64,000 bases of DNA from the NCBI GenBank assembly GCA_026413225.1, contig CM048552.1, positions 44,903,001-44,967,000 of the forward strand. The letters run 5' to 3'. A model generated the notes under the pieces. That model did no database searches. It had not been told where the DNA came from and saw only the letters and a program-made list of their open reading frames with translations. Positions 53,457-64,000 of this stretch are shown here, piece after piece. This DNA comes from Otis tarda. Taxonomy: Eukaryota; Chordata; Aves; Otidiformes; Otididae. Position numbers and translations under genes: made by a program. Within the stretch, counting starts at the first letter, position 1. The number at the start of each line of letters is the position of its first letter.

Positions 53457-56400
53457 TCCATGTTTCAGAACATTTTAAATTTAAGACTTTGGAAAATCTT
53501 GTAACGTAACTTGTATGGCCTTGCTTATTTTCTGGCTTTACTTACCATTCAAATGGTTTAAACAAAAGAAAGGTTCGAAGAAAGAATTTAATGCTTTACA
53601 TTCTTTCACCTACCCCAGGAAACACAGTAAAGCAAATAATGAATAAATGTTTTTAGAATAAAGACTGAAAAACTGCTGAAGCCTAGCTTGGCACGGGAAC
53701 ACATACGTACAGTATGACAGTATTTAAGTGGTATATGCTTCTTCTAGAATTACAAGAGAAGAAAAAGTAAATATAAATAAATACTTTTCCCCTAAAGGAC
53801 AACATTGAAGTTGCTCCTACTCAAGGTTATAATCTGTTACCAAAACAATGTTTACAATATACATAAAAGCATGATGTGCTTGGTACATTTAGGAAGTTTT
53901 CTGATTACACCGTTAATGAGAAATAAAATATGTATATATTATATTCTCATCAGGAAAAAATAAAAAGCTTTCCTAACACCACTGTCTCAAAAAAAACCAA
54001 ACAAGCAAACAAAACCAACCCACAAACAAACCCAAGAACCAAGAAACACAGACTTGCTTTCTTCTCAAAAGAAAGTTACATGGTGTTGAATAGAAAAAAA
54101 ACCTCAGGAATCTGTAACCAGCTATCAAAAGTCAGCTTTGCAGAGTCTGAGTAAATTCCCACTGAAGTAATTTACTAAGGATTTCTGTACCAAGACTTCA
54201 GTCACATGAAAAAAGGAGAAAAAGATGAAGAAGGACTACTTCAGGCATCCAACTTGGTTTCCTTATTTGACACCTAAAATCTTTGATACCTCAAATCCTA
54301 CTTAACTACAACAGTGGTGCCCAGCCATGCACCTAGCAAGTCCATTAAGCTGTTTGTTCTGCTAGGGGAGAACTGCAGACTATTGCCCTCAGAAAACTGA
54401 GTCAGAAAAGGAGCTGGGGAAGAATGGAAGAGGAGAGGGAAAAGATAATTAAGATTTTCAGTAACCATCCTGTTCCTCAGGAGCAGATGAGAAACAGGCC
54501 AGATAAGTACAGTAGCAACCCACTACTAAGTGGCAGCTATCTTGCTCTGTCAGGATCGATTGAAGGCGCACTGAGTTATATATGAGGGAACACAGGCACC
54601 CAAGAAAGAACACTGAGGGAACTGGAATTTCTTTCAGTGGGTGTTAGGAACCGCAAGTAGTCTATTTAACACCTCTGTGCCATATCTTCAAGACCACAGA
54701 GGTCCATGAAAACAGAATAAGCCTTCATGTACATTGCTCTGTGTAATACTTCCCATGAAGCCAGGACTGCAAAGAAGAGGAAAGAGTGAGGGAAAAGGCT
54801 TAACAAGGTGACAAATGCTTCATTAATACCTGAACATGCATTATATACTTCTTTACTCAAAGGAAAAAAAAAAAAAAGATAATTTTTCTATTCCTTTGCC
54901 AGGAAACAGCTGACTTGCTCTGTAGTAATATAACTTAATTAAACCTATGGTTGACTGATCTAAGTCAACAAAGACTTTTAGAATGTGTTTCTCTTTCTTT
55001 AAAAAAAAAAACAACCCAGTAGCTCCATTGATACTTAGTATCCCTGAAGTAAAAAGTTTACCACTTTACCTGATATTCTGAACATAAGTAAACCAATCCC
55101 TCAGTGCATTTACTTGAAGTCACCAGCATTTCACTCTTAATACACAAACACTGTTTCTTAGATTTATCAGGTATGACAAAGCAGACATTACAATTCCCTT
55201 GCTCAGGGAGCACACAAAGTGCCCAGATCTCTCAAGGACTTCAGGATACTGAAGTTGTGTAGCGCTTTACGACTATCCCGAACCCTCTGAAGAGGTTCTG
55301 ATGGGGGAGTAGGCTACTGACAAATTACTGCTTCCCTTAAAATCCATGTAGCACATACATGCTCCCTTTATTTTGGCAATTTTTAAATAACACTACATTT
55401 AGACAATGTAGTAACTTCAGAATTCTCCTAATTTGAAACAAAGCCTAAGCACTTATTTTAATAGTAGTTCTAGACATGAAGTGCTTAGGTATCACAGCCA
55501 TACACAATGGCAGCCTGTGAAGCAGGACATTAAAGTTCTCTAAATACATTCTCTTCCTCATCCATTGTGTATCTACTGCAAAATCTATTCCAGGTTGATT
55601 GGTTCCTAGTTCGGTGTTTTCTCCAATCATCTGCATGGAGCCTAATCCAACAACTGCTTAAATTCATGGAAATTCTATCATGAACTTCACTGGGTTTGAA
55701 TCAGTGTAGATGGCTGGAAAAGTCACTAACACAGGCAAGCCATCAACCTCCTGTCATTTTACTACCTCTGAACAGGAGCATAAAAATAAAAAATTTGTGT
55801 TATGCATGACTAGGGAGCATACTGGATGTTATGTGACCATTGCCTACAAACATTACAGGAAATCATGAACAGCTTTCCCTTCCAAACACACAACAGTTAA
55901 CTGGCAAAAAGCAATGCTTGTTTAAAGTGATCTGTTCTATGAGAGGGGGAAAGAACGTGGTTCACTGTCATTGCATTAAAGATGTTTCAGGTTGTATGAA
56001 AAAAGGTCACAGCAAATCCATAGTGTTAGCTGCATTAAGTATCCCACAAGAGTGAACTCAATATTAGCTCAGTTAGGAATTCTGCAGCTCAGTTTAAACA
56101 TCCAGATGAGTGAATGGACAAAAATTGCAACAAACAGCCCAGGATATGCCCACCTTTAGTTAAGAGTTATATAAAGCTCCTTTTCAGGAGCTACTCCATT
56201 AACAACTAAATAGATAGCAATTCTCTTAAATATCTTTTATCCACAGATGCTGATAAGCATGTACAGACCAGGTGTGAAAGTGTATCCTCAATACCGACTT
56301 CTTCTAAAACTACTTGAAATTTCTGTGGTACATATGCTATAAAGGTAGAAAATGAAAAAAAGTTGTCATCTTTCTTTTCATTGGGCCCCACCCTATTTGA

Positions 56401-57479
56401 CATCTTCTGTTATCTTGATAATCCAAGAGTCTTGGAATTATTTATTTTTCTAAAGTGAATGCAGTAACAAACACATCTGCAATCTCATGTAGCCTAGAAA
56501 TAATTTACCAGCTGGACTTCTTCCACTTGGGTAAGCTCTGGGAATGAGAAGATGGAATACTACTTAACTTCTGCCTGACAAAGGCTCTCAGACAAGCATT
56601 CATTTTGCTCACCTTGAAGGCTACCACCTTAGATTTGAATCTAATTTTATTCCTTCATCTTTCTGTCCCTAACTGGTTTTAAAAGCTTGTTTTCTGTATA
56701 CTCAGATGTTTGATTTGCATACCAAGGTTGAGGAGTCATTTCAAGTTACTTGTAATTTTGCTGCAGGAAAAAGAAGTAGAAATCTAACTACCATACATTC
56801 TAGCCTGTCCACAGTGACATCAGCTTGAAAACTCATTTCATTGGATCACTCTGGATATTTTGCATTTACAAGCTTTTTTTTTTTCAAATCATTAAATAGA
56901 TATAGTGGCCGATAAAACCAGTTCTTACTGCAATTATGTCTTTTCAGATGTTCTCAGCAAGATCGCTCTTAGGGAGCACGGTGTAATTCCATAAGGAAAA
57001 TCCTTCCTATTGTCTGAGTTGCATTACATGCATATTCCTCCTCCTAGTTAACTCCTTATCTGCCAGTCTCCACTAAACTATGATATCACCTTTAACAGAA
57101 GCATCCTGCACTCCTTCCACATAGGAGGGGTGATCAACACAGTACCTTAAAAAAAGGACTCATTCCAACTATTTCTTCTTTATGTCATCCCTCTGGCCTC
57201 ATATCTCCCTCAACCGCACAAAAAAAAAAGGAAGTTGGCTTCACGTTTTTTAGTCTGAAATTCCCCAACTCCCAACTCCCATTACAGAAATGCATTTAAA
57301 TAATACCACACGAGAACTACAGTAAGAGGCAGACAGCAAGATTTTGGGTTTGCATCTCACCTCCCGGCGGGTATCAGGGATAAGGAAGGAATGTCTAACT
57401 CAGAAATAGAAGGTTCAGTACCTAGTGGCTTTTATTTCGGCGTCTGCTATTTCACTTGATCAATAACAACCGCAGTCTC
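53457..57479 (-). other. PPFIA2: First PPFIA2 intron, promoter-proximal part
   Basis: AT-rich until about 57.3 kb, then rising in G+C. A donor-like AG|GTGAGA on the minus strand (last exon base 57361) could end an alternative non-coding exon. Several A runs (54864, 55000). No repeat family recognised. Confidence 0.6.
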
Positions 57480-58320
57480 CACCGGCTTCGAGCGGGGACT
57501 CACACAGCCGAGCACTCCTGAACCATCTTCCTAGCAATGGTGACACAGGCGCTGCTCCGAAGAAGCCCAAGCCCCCGCACCTGTCCTCCGGCAAGACTGG
57601 CTGACTGGCACCTCAGCATTTTCTTCGGTCACTTCGTCAGCAGCCAAGAGGAGAAGCATCCATGGGAAAAATGGCATATTACAAATTTTGCTTTGGGAAG
57701 CAGAGCTCGGCTCAGACCATTGTCGGGAGCAGGAGGGGGGGGAGCCGCTCTTAAAGCTCCAGCAGCCCTTTTTGAGCGACAGCATCTTTGCAGCTGGAGG
57801 CAAGCGATTACAGGGGGGCGGGGCCAGGGCGAAAGCATCTTTCTTTTATTTCTCATCTTTTGTTAAACTTAACAGAGCGATATCTGGCTTCTCTGGTTCT
57901 TCAGTACCTCCTAGGCTAATTATGCCTCTCTGCGTGACTGAAGTCCACACGCGAGCACGACTGCCTGCACGATCGGAAAAAAAAAAAAAAAAAAGCAAAG
58001 GCGGTTTTCTGCTTTACAGAAAGAAATCCTCTGCCCACAGCCCCTCGCTGCCTGATCTCAGCGGTACGCAGCCGGAGCCGTGGATGGGAGAGCCGCGCCA
58101 GGTCACTCACGGCACGTGCGCCTCGCCCCACGCCGCGCGCCTCTCGGGCGCCTCCGCTCCGCGGGGCAGAACCGGTGACACCGCCACCGGCTCCTCTCCG
58201 TGGGCTCCGAGCCCACCGGCTGCCGGGCGCCGTACGGCCCTAGTCCTGGCTAACCGTTCGGCGCTGCCTGGGTTTGAAAGCGGTTATGGGCGCTCGGAAC
58301 TGCAGTGTGCTGTGACTTAC

Positions 58321-58780
58321 GGAGTTGAGGCAAACGCCAGTACATCTCATTTAATCGGATATATGGTGTAATAAAACGTATCATCTGCTGTAATCCGCCC
58401 ATGACAAAAGCAGTGGTAAAATCTGCTATAATCTGAATATTCCAGGCGTGTAATTAATATTACGCATTTGGAAACGCCAGGCGTGGTGAACTGTCCCCTT
58501 CCCTATCTCCGAAGCCCGGGCGGGCAACACCGCCGGAGGCAGCGGGCGCGGCAGAGGCGGGGGCAGAGGGAGCGGCTGTGGGCGCTGCTGGGCTCGGCGC
58601 TCTCCGCGTCGGCGGGGACTTCCCCTGGAAGCCGCTGCAGTGGTTTCCACCAGTCCTTAAATAAATTCTGAAGTAATCGCGTCTGCTCCCCCTGCCTCAC
58701 GCACGCGGCTCCCCAGATGCTGCTGCTGCCGCTGCTGCTGCCTCGCGGCTCGCACGGCGCTAATTCCCTCACGCCCACTC
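58321..58780 (-). other. PPFIA2: Candidate PPFIA2 5' non-coding exon 1 (boundaries uncertain)
   Basis: A full GTAAGT donor lies on the minus strand at 58320-58315, directly downstream of GC-rich sequence that would make a 5' untranslated exon of roughly 440 bases if transcription started near 58.76 kb. Other donor-like sites are GTGAGT at 58110-58105 and AG|GTGAGA with the last exon base at 57361. An exon reaching down to 57361 would carry many upstream ATGs, which makes the 58321 site more attractive. The upstream edge given is only a guess, taken from the T-rich tract that starts near 58783. Confidence 0.3.
58720..58740. repeat. Short CTG/CCG triplet tract
   Basis: Seven triplets on the plus strand: three CTG, one CCG, three CTG. 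The minus strand therefore reads CAG and CGG. It lies in the CpG island, possibly in the PPFIA2 5' untranslated exon. It is short and interrupted. Confidence 0.9.
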
Positions 58781-58782
58781 CT

Positions 58783-58812
58783 TTAAAAAAAAAAAAGAAA
58801 AGAAAAGAAAAA
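58783..58812. repeat. A-rich / GAAAA simple repeat
   Basis: A run of about twelve A's leads into repeated GAAAA units on the plus strand, giving a T-rich tract on the minus strand just upstream of the presumed PPFIA2 exon 1. It interrupts the CpG island. Confidence 0.9.
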
Positions 58813-59290
58813 ATAGGGGAATAAAAAGGGACACCAGGGCCCGATCCTAACGTAGAGCGCCGCTACTTCCCCCCCTCCTCGGTGCGACCGCTCTTCTCTG
58901 ACCGTTAGAAAGGGCGGGACGGGGCGGGTAGGCGCGCGAGCGCCCGTTGGTGCCTGCCGACCCTCGCGCTCCCATCCCAACGGCCGCGTGCCCCGTGAGG
59001 GAGCACGAGCCCCGCCGAGCCGGCAGGGCGGAAGGGGCTGGGGGGCGGCGGGAGCCTTGGCCGTTAAACGCCACCTCCGCCTGGCGTGGCGGGGGGAGCC
59101 TGCGGCTGCCGGAGGGGCCCCTTGTGCCCTCCCGCCCTGCGCCCCTCCTCGCCCGTCGGCGCTGGCCCAGGCGGCCCGGGGCGGGCGGGTAGGAAAGGGA
59201 CGTGGAGATGGGACACTGGCGGGGTTTCTAGGAAGAACTGGGAGTCGTGAATAAATGAGTCCCAGAAAACGATTTAAAATCGAGGGTTTT

Positions 59291-60308
59291 GGAGCGTTCG
59301 TCTGAAATTAAGTTCATCCTGGTTTGAGGATTATATGCTGGTATCAAACTGCAAACTTCGTTCTTGCAAGAAATATTTCAGTATTTGTTTACATTTGTTC
59401 CACACACCAAAAAAGAGTTTTGCCCATGCGGGATTGACGGTGCTGCTTCAGAAGCCTGAAGTCACTTAATCCGCTTCAGAAAGGTGCTGGAGAGGCAGAG
59501 GAGCCATGGCCAGCAGTGGGTTCAGGCTCAGTGATGCTTGCTGCTGTGGTGGCTTCGCAGTAGGTTTGGCCCATTATTTCACTCATTCCTGACACTGTAT
59601 TGTGGAAAATGAAAATTCACAGAGGATGCACATGTACGCTAGAAGGCAAATAGCTGAGAAGAGTTGCCAACACGGACATTTTAAAAACAAGTGCTGGTGC
59701 CACACCGGAGTTTGTTGCCAGAGGTTGGCCTTTCAGTGCAAGGCATGGGTAAAAAGAGCCAAAAGAAAATAACTCTTGCCCTCCAACTATTTCAGGTGGC
59801 TTTTTTGTTGCTTTTCTTGGCAATTCTGGATTATCTTGACTTAATTTATCTTCAGCACAAAAACCATTAGAGCAGTTGCCTGCCAGTCACACTGTAGATC
59901 CATCATCTGTCGGAGACTTACATACACGGCTATCACAACAAATCTAAGCTTTGAGTTAGGTGAGTGAGGAAAAACTAAGCAGCTCAGAAAGCACTTCTGA
60001 GAGCAAGCATGTTCAGCATGCAGCAACATAGGCTGGCTAGTATCAACTCCTTCAAATAAGGGCATATATGACAGGTGTTTTTTCATTATTTGTTTGGGTT
60101 TTTTTTTTCCCTTTATTTGGAGTTAAAGCACATTCCTCTCTGTAGAATAAGGACGGTAGTTCAGATCAGGATTTGCTGTCTAGAACTCAGCACTGTTATT
60201 TTTTAGAACAGCGTCTGTAGGCATGGAAGTATCACTCTTTTCTAAGTATTGATAAAGATGAGTGTCATTGATAACATCCTTCCTTCTTCCCGTCTTTCAA
60301 ACAGCAAG
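59291..60308. other. Upstream flank of PPFIA2 between CpG island and LTR
   Basis: Moderately AT-rich single-copy-looking sequence. No gene, exon or repeat recognised. An 81-codon minus frame (60086-59841) and others show no domain. Confidence 0.6.
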
Positions 60309-60936
60309 TGTCCTGGTTTTGGCAGGGATGGAGTTAATTTTCCTCTCAGTAGCTGGTGTGTTTTGGATTTCGTGTGTGAAGAATGTTGATAAACACTCTG
60401 ATGATATGAATTGTTGTGAATGAGACCAAGGACACCGTCCTGCTTTCCAAGTCTCACTAACTTGCAGATGCAAGAGGCTGGGAGAGAGACAGACAGAATA
60501 ATTGATCCAAACTGGCCAAAGAGAGTATTCCATGCCATAAACGTCATGCTCAGTATATAAGTGGGGGCTGGCCAGGGCGGGTATCTGCCTTCCTGGCATC
60601 CATCTTTCTCCCTCGTTTTGCTGGCATCGTTACCTCTACCTTGCTGGCTCCCTTTTGCTCCTTTGCTTGCTGCTTGGTTTTGTTTCCATGATCGCTGCTC
60701 GGGATGGGCTGTATCAGTTATTGGGACGTCGGGTGGTGAGAAAACATATACTGTTCACTTTGTAAATTTTAATATCCTTATATTCTGTTATTATTGTAGT
60801 TTTCCCTTGTTATTTTAGTAAATTGTCTTCATCTCAACCAACGAGTTCTCCTTCCTTCCCAATTCTCTCCCCCATCCCACTGGGGAGGGGGAGGGTTAGT
60901 GAGAAACTGTGTGGTAATTTGTGCTAAACCATCACT
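60309..60936 (+). mobile_element. Solo LTR of an avian endogenous retrovirus (ERVL-like)
   Basis: The copy begins TGTCCTGGTTTTGGC and continues with a 'GGAGTTAATTTTCCTCTCAG' stretch, a layout I recognise from a common bird LTR family. It contains a TATATAA box at 60554-60560 just after an ACGTCA element (60541-60546), a 'GTAAATTG...CATCTCAACC' block where the polyadenylation region should be, and a closing 'CTCTCCCCCATCCCACTGGG' block. CAAG sits on both sides (60305-60308 and 60937-60940), consistent with a target-site duplication. No gag, pol or env sequence adjoins it, so it is a solo LTR. The ERVL class is from memory; a 5-bp duplication would be expected for that class, and only 4 bases match exactly. 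Its sense strand points away from PPFIA2. No coding capacity remains. Confidence 0.85.
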
Positions 60937-60940
60937 CAAG

Positions 60941-63900
60941 TTACAGATTAAAGCATTTTCCAGGCTTATGGGAGATCTGAGCTCACTGTCTGTGTACATC
61001 CAAGGTGGTTGTTTTCAGCACTTGCCTTGGAAAAGTTTCCAACGTCTGTTCCATGGACTGGAGTAGTCAATTATTTGCAAAGCTGTATGGCAGACAGGCC
61101 TCCTTCATAGTAATTCGATTTATACACATTTGTGGAATACTTTGGGAAGTCTGTTGGCCTCTCAGTTCCTCATGCCCATCTTCTCTACTGCCTTGCAATC
61201 ATTAAAGTAAAAACCCAGCACAGAAAGACTATTATTGCTCCTCATAGTATTGTCCGAGTTGACCTGCTGATCTTAGCTTCTCTGTTGCCAGATTCATAGC
61301 TGAGTAAGTGGCTGAAGAGCCGTGTTTCACAGTGCTGAGGTTACTGCACAGTGCAGAAACTGCCAATTAGTACCTGTGCTTTGTGATACAGATTTAAACA
61401 GGAGCTTCCTTCTATTCAAGCACAGAGGCTTTTGAGGTCAATGAGGTGGAAGAAGTGAAGACTAAAGAATGGAGAATGAAGAACTATGGAAGAACCACAA
61501 AAACTGGGATGGAGCAGATCCTTTGGACTTTGTCGTAATAAGGGAATGCTCCCTATAGTAGAGAGCATCTTTTTATAAAACTGACTGCATGAATAATTTT
61601 GATCAAGAGCATAAAAGCATAATGATACATTTTATGGAAACTTCAGTAGTGAAAGGTACTGAATGTGCCATTTAATTATGAGCTTAACCTTCCCTTGAAT
61701 AGAATTTGACCATCACATCTCCAAAACATAGTTTTGCTTATCTAAGCTCCAAGTATGCCAAACAAATCTATTGATTACCTCCAAAGTATGAAATGCCCAG
61801 TCTGTCTGTCAGCTGGTTCTGTTTCATCTGGTATTTGAGTATATAGAACTTACAGGAGATAAATTAAGTGGGTAAAGGCAGGTAGGAAGAGTACTGTGAA
61901 GCTGTGTTCTTTATTACTATAGGAAGTTCTCCTTACCATCTGCCAGGTTATTTTGAAAAATAAAAGATAATCTCATGTCAAAAAGAACACTGTCTGAAAG
62001 ACACATCTGAAAGCTGGCTTCCTCCCCTTTGTAAGTCTCACCATGGGTCTTTCTCACGTGTTGTCTCCAACAAAGATAACGTGAAGACTTATGAAATCTT
62101 TTGCTATGAACAGGGTAAAATGGGGAACTGACACCACCGTACTCTAGGGAATAACTGATCATGCTGGGAGATGAAGAACCAACTTGGAAAAGAATTGCCT
62201 TCATTTTTGAAACATACAATGCAAACCAAGGAGCAGGTAATGGTTGCAAAGATATGTGATGTAGTCCAAGCAATAAGAATGGAAAGTTATTCCTGTAGCC
62301 ATGTTTTGAGGAATATGGATGATGCAGCACTTCAATTGTTAAAGCCTGCCAGCAGCTACTACATCATGATGAAGGCCTGCATAATATTTTTAGATAAAGA
62401 CAGAGAAACGAGAACCTGTCTTCGAAATGTTACATGGGAAGAAAAAAAGCAGCAGTATTTAGAGCTAGTCTTCACTTGATAAAGAAGCCAGAGGAGTGCA
62501 AAAATAAAGTTCAGAGGATCTTGGCTGAGACTGGAAAAAAAGAAATGTAATATTGTGTGAATAAATTACATTCCAATGTAATTGGAGTTATAATTCCAGT
62601 TGTACTTTACAATTAGATTCATGCTTATTTCCCAAAGGTTCTCTGCGTATTATCATAGCTTTAAGAGTTTCTCTGTAGTTCTTCACTTTAAATTTCTTAC
62701 CTATTTCAACTGTGGGTTTTACCTTCCATAACTTGATTGCTGTGTTTCACTAGAAGATTGTCATAAACCTAGTTTTCTCACACAAAATATCGTTCCACAT
62801 GTGGCCTCAAAAATTGTCATGGTAACCTTAAAAATCTGTCGTTGCAGACATTTGGTGAGGGGAGAGAAGGATTAGGACAGGAACATACCCTTAGCTTAGA
62901 TGCGAATTGTTTGAAGCCAACTGAAGACTGATAAAAGACAAGCCTGAGAGTGTGATAGCATAGTTAGCACCTTCCAGTACAGCTGAAAGTCCTCGGCTGG
63001 GAGAGGACAGATTTTATCCCTGTCTTAGTCAGTCTGATCTGCAGAGCCAGTTCCTGGCTACGGAATGGCTGATTGGACTAGAATCTCCTGGTCTTATACA
63101 CTCCTTTAGGATGCTTTTTCTGGACTCATGATTTAAGGGCCAATAAAGACCTACTTGAAAATCCCCGTTACTCACATTTTGTTGTATATGAGACCTGAAA
63201 ACTGAAGGGGAACTTTTTTGTGATCTGAGATTGGGAACATTGTCCAAGAGCAGTCATTCTGCTGTTTTTCCACTGTATCTCATGTTACTCAGCTGAAGCA
63301 TTGCTTGCAGCTAAAGTGGCATAAAATGTGAGTAAACATTTTAATTCAGTTTGCTATTGAAATACTTAAGGTGTAATAGAAAATTTTACTCTACCATGGT
63401 TACCATAAACCATGAAAATGGCATTCAGCTGTACTGAGAGTAGCTACCTATGCTATCAGATTCTCAGACTACAATTTAATTACTGTTTTAATTACCTGTA
63501 ACATATTGGTGAAGGCAAAAAACTTCATGAAGGCAAGAAAAAAATTCTTCCATTTCTGGCATAGTTTTTCCTTTTGTCTAGTTTCAACTTTTTTTTTTAC
63601 AAATTGCTCTAAATTGGTCTTTGTCAATGGGATAGAACAGATCTGAGTGGATAACAGTGATGTCTTTAAAGTCACTGAAATCCAGACAAATGAGAGAGAA
63701 ATTTGTTATTGCTCAGCTAAGGAGCTTCCTTATAATCCATGGGAATGTAATAATATGCTGATTATCAAAATAGCAACTGTGATCAAGAAACAAGTGTATC
63801 ATGATTTTTAAAATACTTTAGACATTTTAAAGTTTGTGATTGTAATGCATTTGTTAAGGGTAATTCAATTAATAATCCAGTTCCTTACATAGTTTGAGTT

Positions 63901-64000
63901 AAAAAAGGAGAAGCTAATTTCAAAGCCAATTGTGAGGACCAGAAAGTAGATGCTGACCAGAGGAATCAGCAAAGAATAACATGAGCCATAATTGATGCTG
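60941..64000. other. Intergenic DNA upstream of PPFIA2
   Basis: No gene recognised. A 102-codon plus-strand frame (62171-62479) and a 137-codon minus-strand frame (62330-61917) overlap in part and match no family I know. In mammals the region upstream of PPFIA2 is gene-poor, which fits. Confidence 0.6.

Larger units (their letters stand above)
57480..59290 (-). promoter_or_regulatory. PPFIA2: CpG island, probable PPFIA2 promoter and non-coding first exon
   Basis: CpG dinucleotides, scarce elsewhere in the window, are dense from about 58020 to 59270, with a weaker shoulder from 57480. GC-box motifs (GGGCGG) occur at 57816, 58912, 58922, 59043 and 59179. The island lies about 11 kb upstream of the first coding exon on the minus strand, as expected when a long intron interrupts the 5' untranslated region. 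No convincing TATA box is visible, which is usual for CpG-island promoters. A CTG/CCG triplet run (58720-58740) and a G-quadruplex-like stretch (59034-59052) lie inside. The position and family pattern support the promoter role. The exact start site cannot be read from sequence, and transcription in both directions is possible. Long open frames here reflect a lack of stop codons in GC-rich DNA. Confidence 0.82.

Noticed and set aside
57531-57803. 90-codon minus-strand frame that could extend liprin at its N-terminus
   Set aside because: It is not in phase with a junction to 46688 (a stop closes it), and liprin-alpha-2 starts at the tandem ATGs. At most it is an upstream open frame.
57688-58371. 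227-codon plus-strand open frame, the longest in the window
   Set aside because: It lies wholly in the CpG island, where stop codons are rare. The product is rich in A, G, P, R and S, with no domain, and contains a lysine run encoded by an A tract.
60561-60818. 85-codon open frame with a signal-peptide-like start
   Set aside because: It lies inside the solo LTR and is only a pyrimidine-rich part of that repeat.
62171-62479. 102-codon plus-strand frame with a protein-like look
   Set aside because: No known domain, no promoter, and overlap with a frame on the other strand. Possibly an exon of a non-coding RNA, but nothing supports this.

Overview
This is a piece of bird nuclear genome, almost all of it intronic or intergenic. 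At least ten copies of CR1, the dominant avian LINE, carry the typical 3' end (short ATTCTATG-type repeats behind a conserved 'GGTTGGACTAGATGA'-like block). There is also a solo LTR of a kind I know from bird endogenous retroviruses. The background is AT-rich, gene-poor and full of short A or T runs, with no bacterial or phage gene organisation. Nearly all open frames over 60 codons are chance frames.

One gene is supported: PPFIA2 (liprin-alpha-2), on the minus strand. Its first coding exon lies at 46438-46688 and encodes the 83-residue N-terminus, starting with tandem ATGs and ending at a clean GT donor. The gene enters from the right. A CpG island at about 57.48-59.29 kb, densest from 58.02 kb, is the likely promoter and non-coding first exon. 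About 11 kb of first intron (46.7 to about 57.4-58.3 kb) separates it from the coding exon. The whole left side (1-46437) is the start of the next, very long intron. I could not find the second coding exon there.

Layout from left to right: 1-46.4 kb, intron with eight of the CR1 copies, a GC-rich foreign-looking block at 28.49-28.87 kb, a near-perfect hairpin at 10.32 kb and several small tandem duplications; 46.4-46.7 kb, the coding exon; 46.7-57.4 kb, first intron with two more CR1 pieces and a compositionally distinct block at 48.6-50.2 kb; 57.5-59.3 kb, CpG island; 59.3-64 kb, upstream intergenic DNA with a solo LTR at 60309-60936.

I found no CRISPR array, operon, tRNA, rRNA or intact mobile-element gene, and no convincing undescribed biological system. 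The points most worth a second look are the liprin start codon set two bases inside a splice acceptor, the choice of first-exon donors, the solo LTR with its own TATA motif upstream of the promoter, and the unexplained GC-rich island in the intron.
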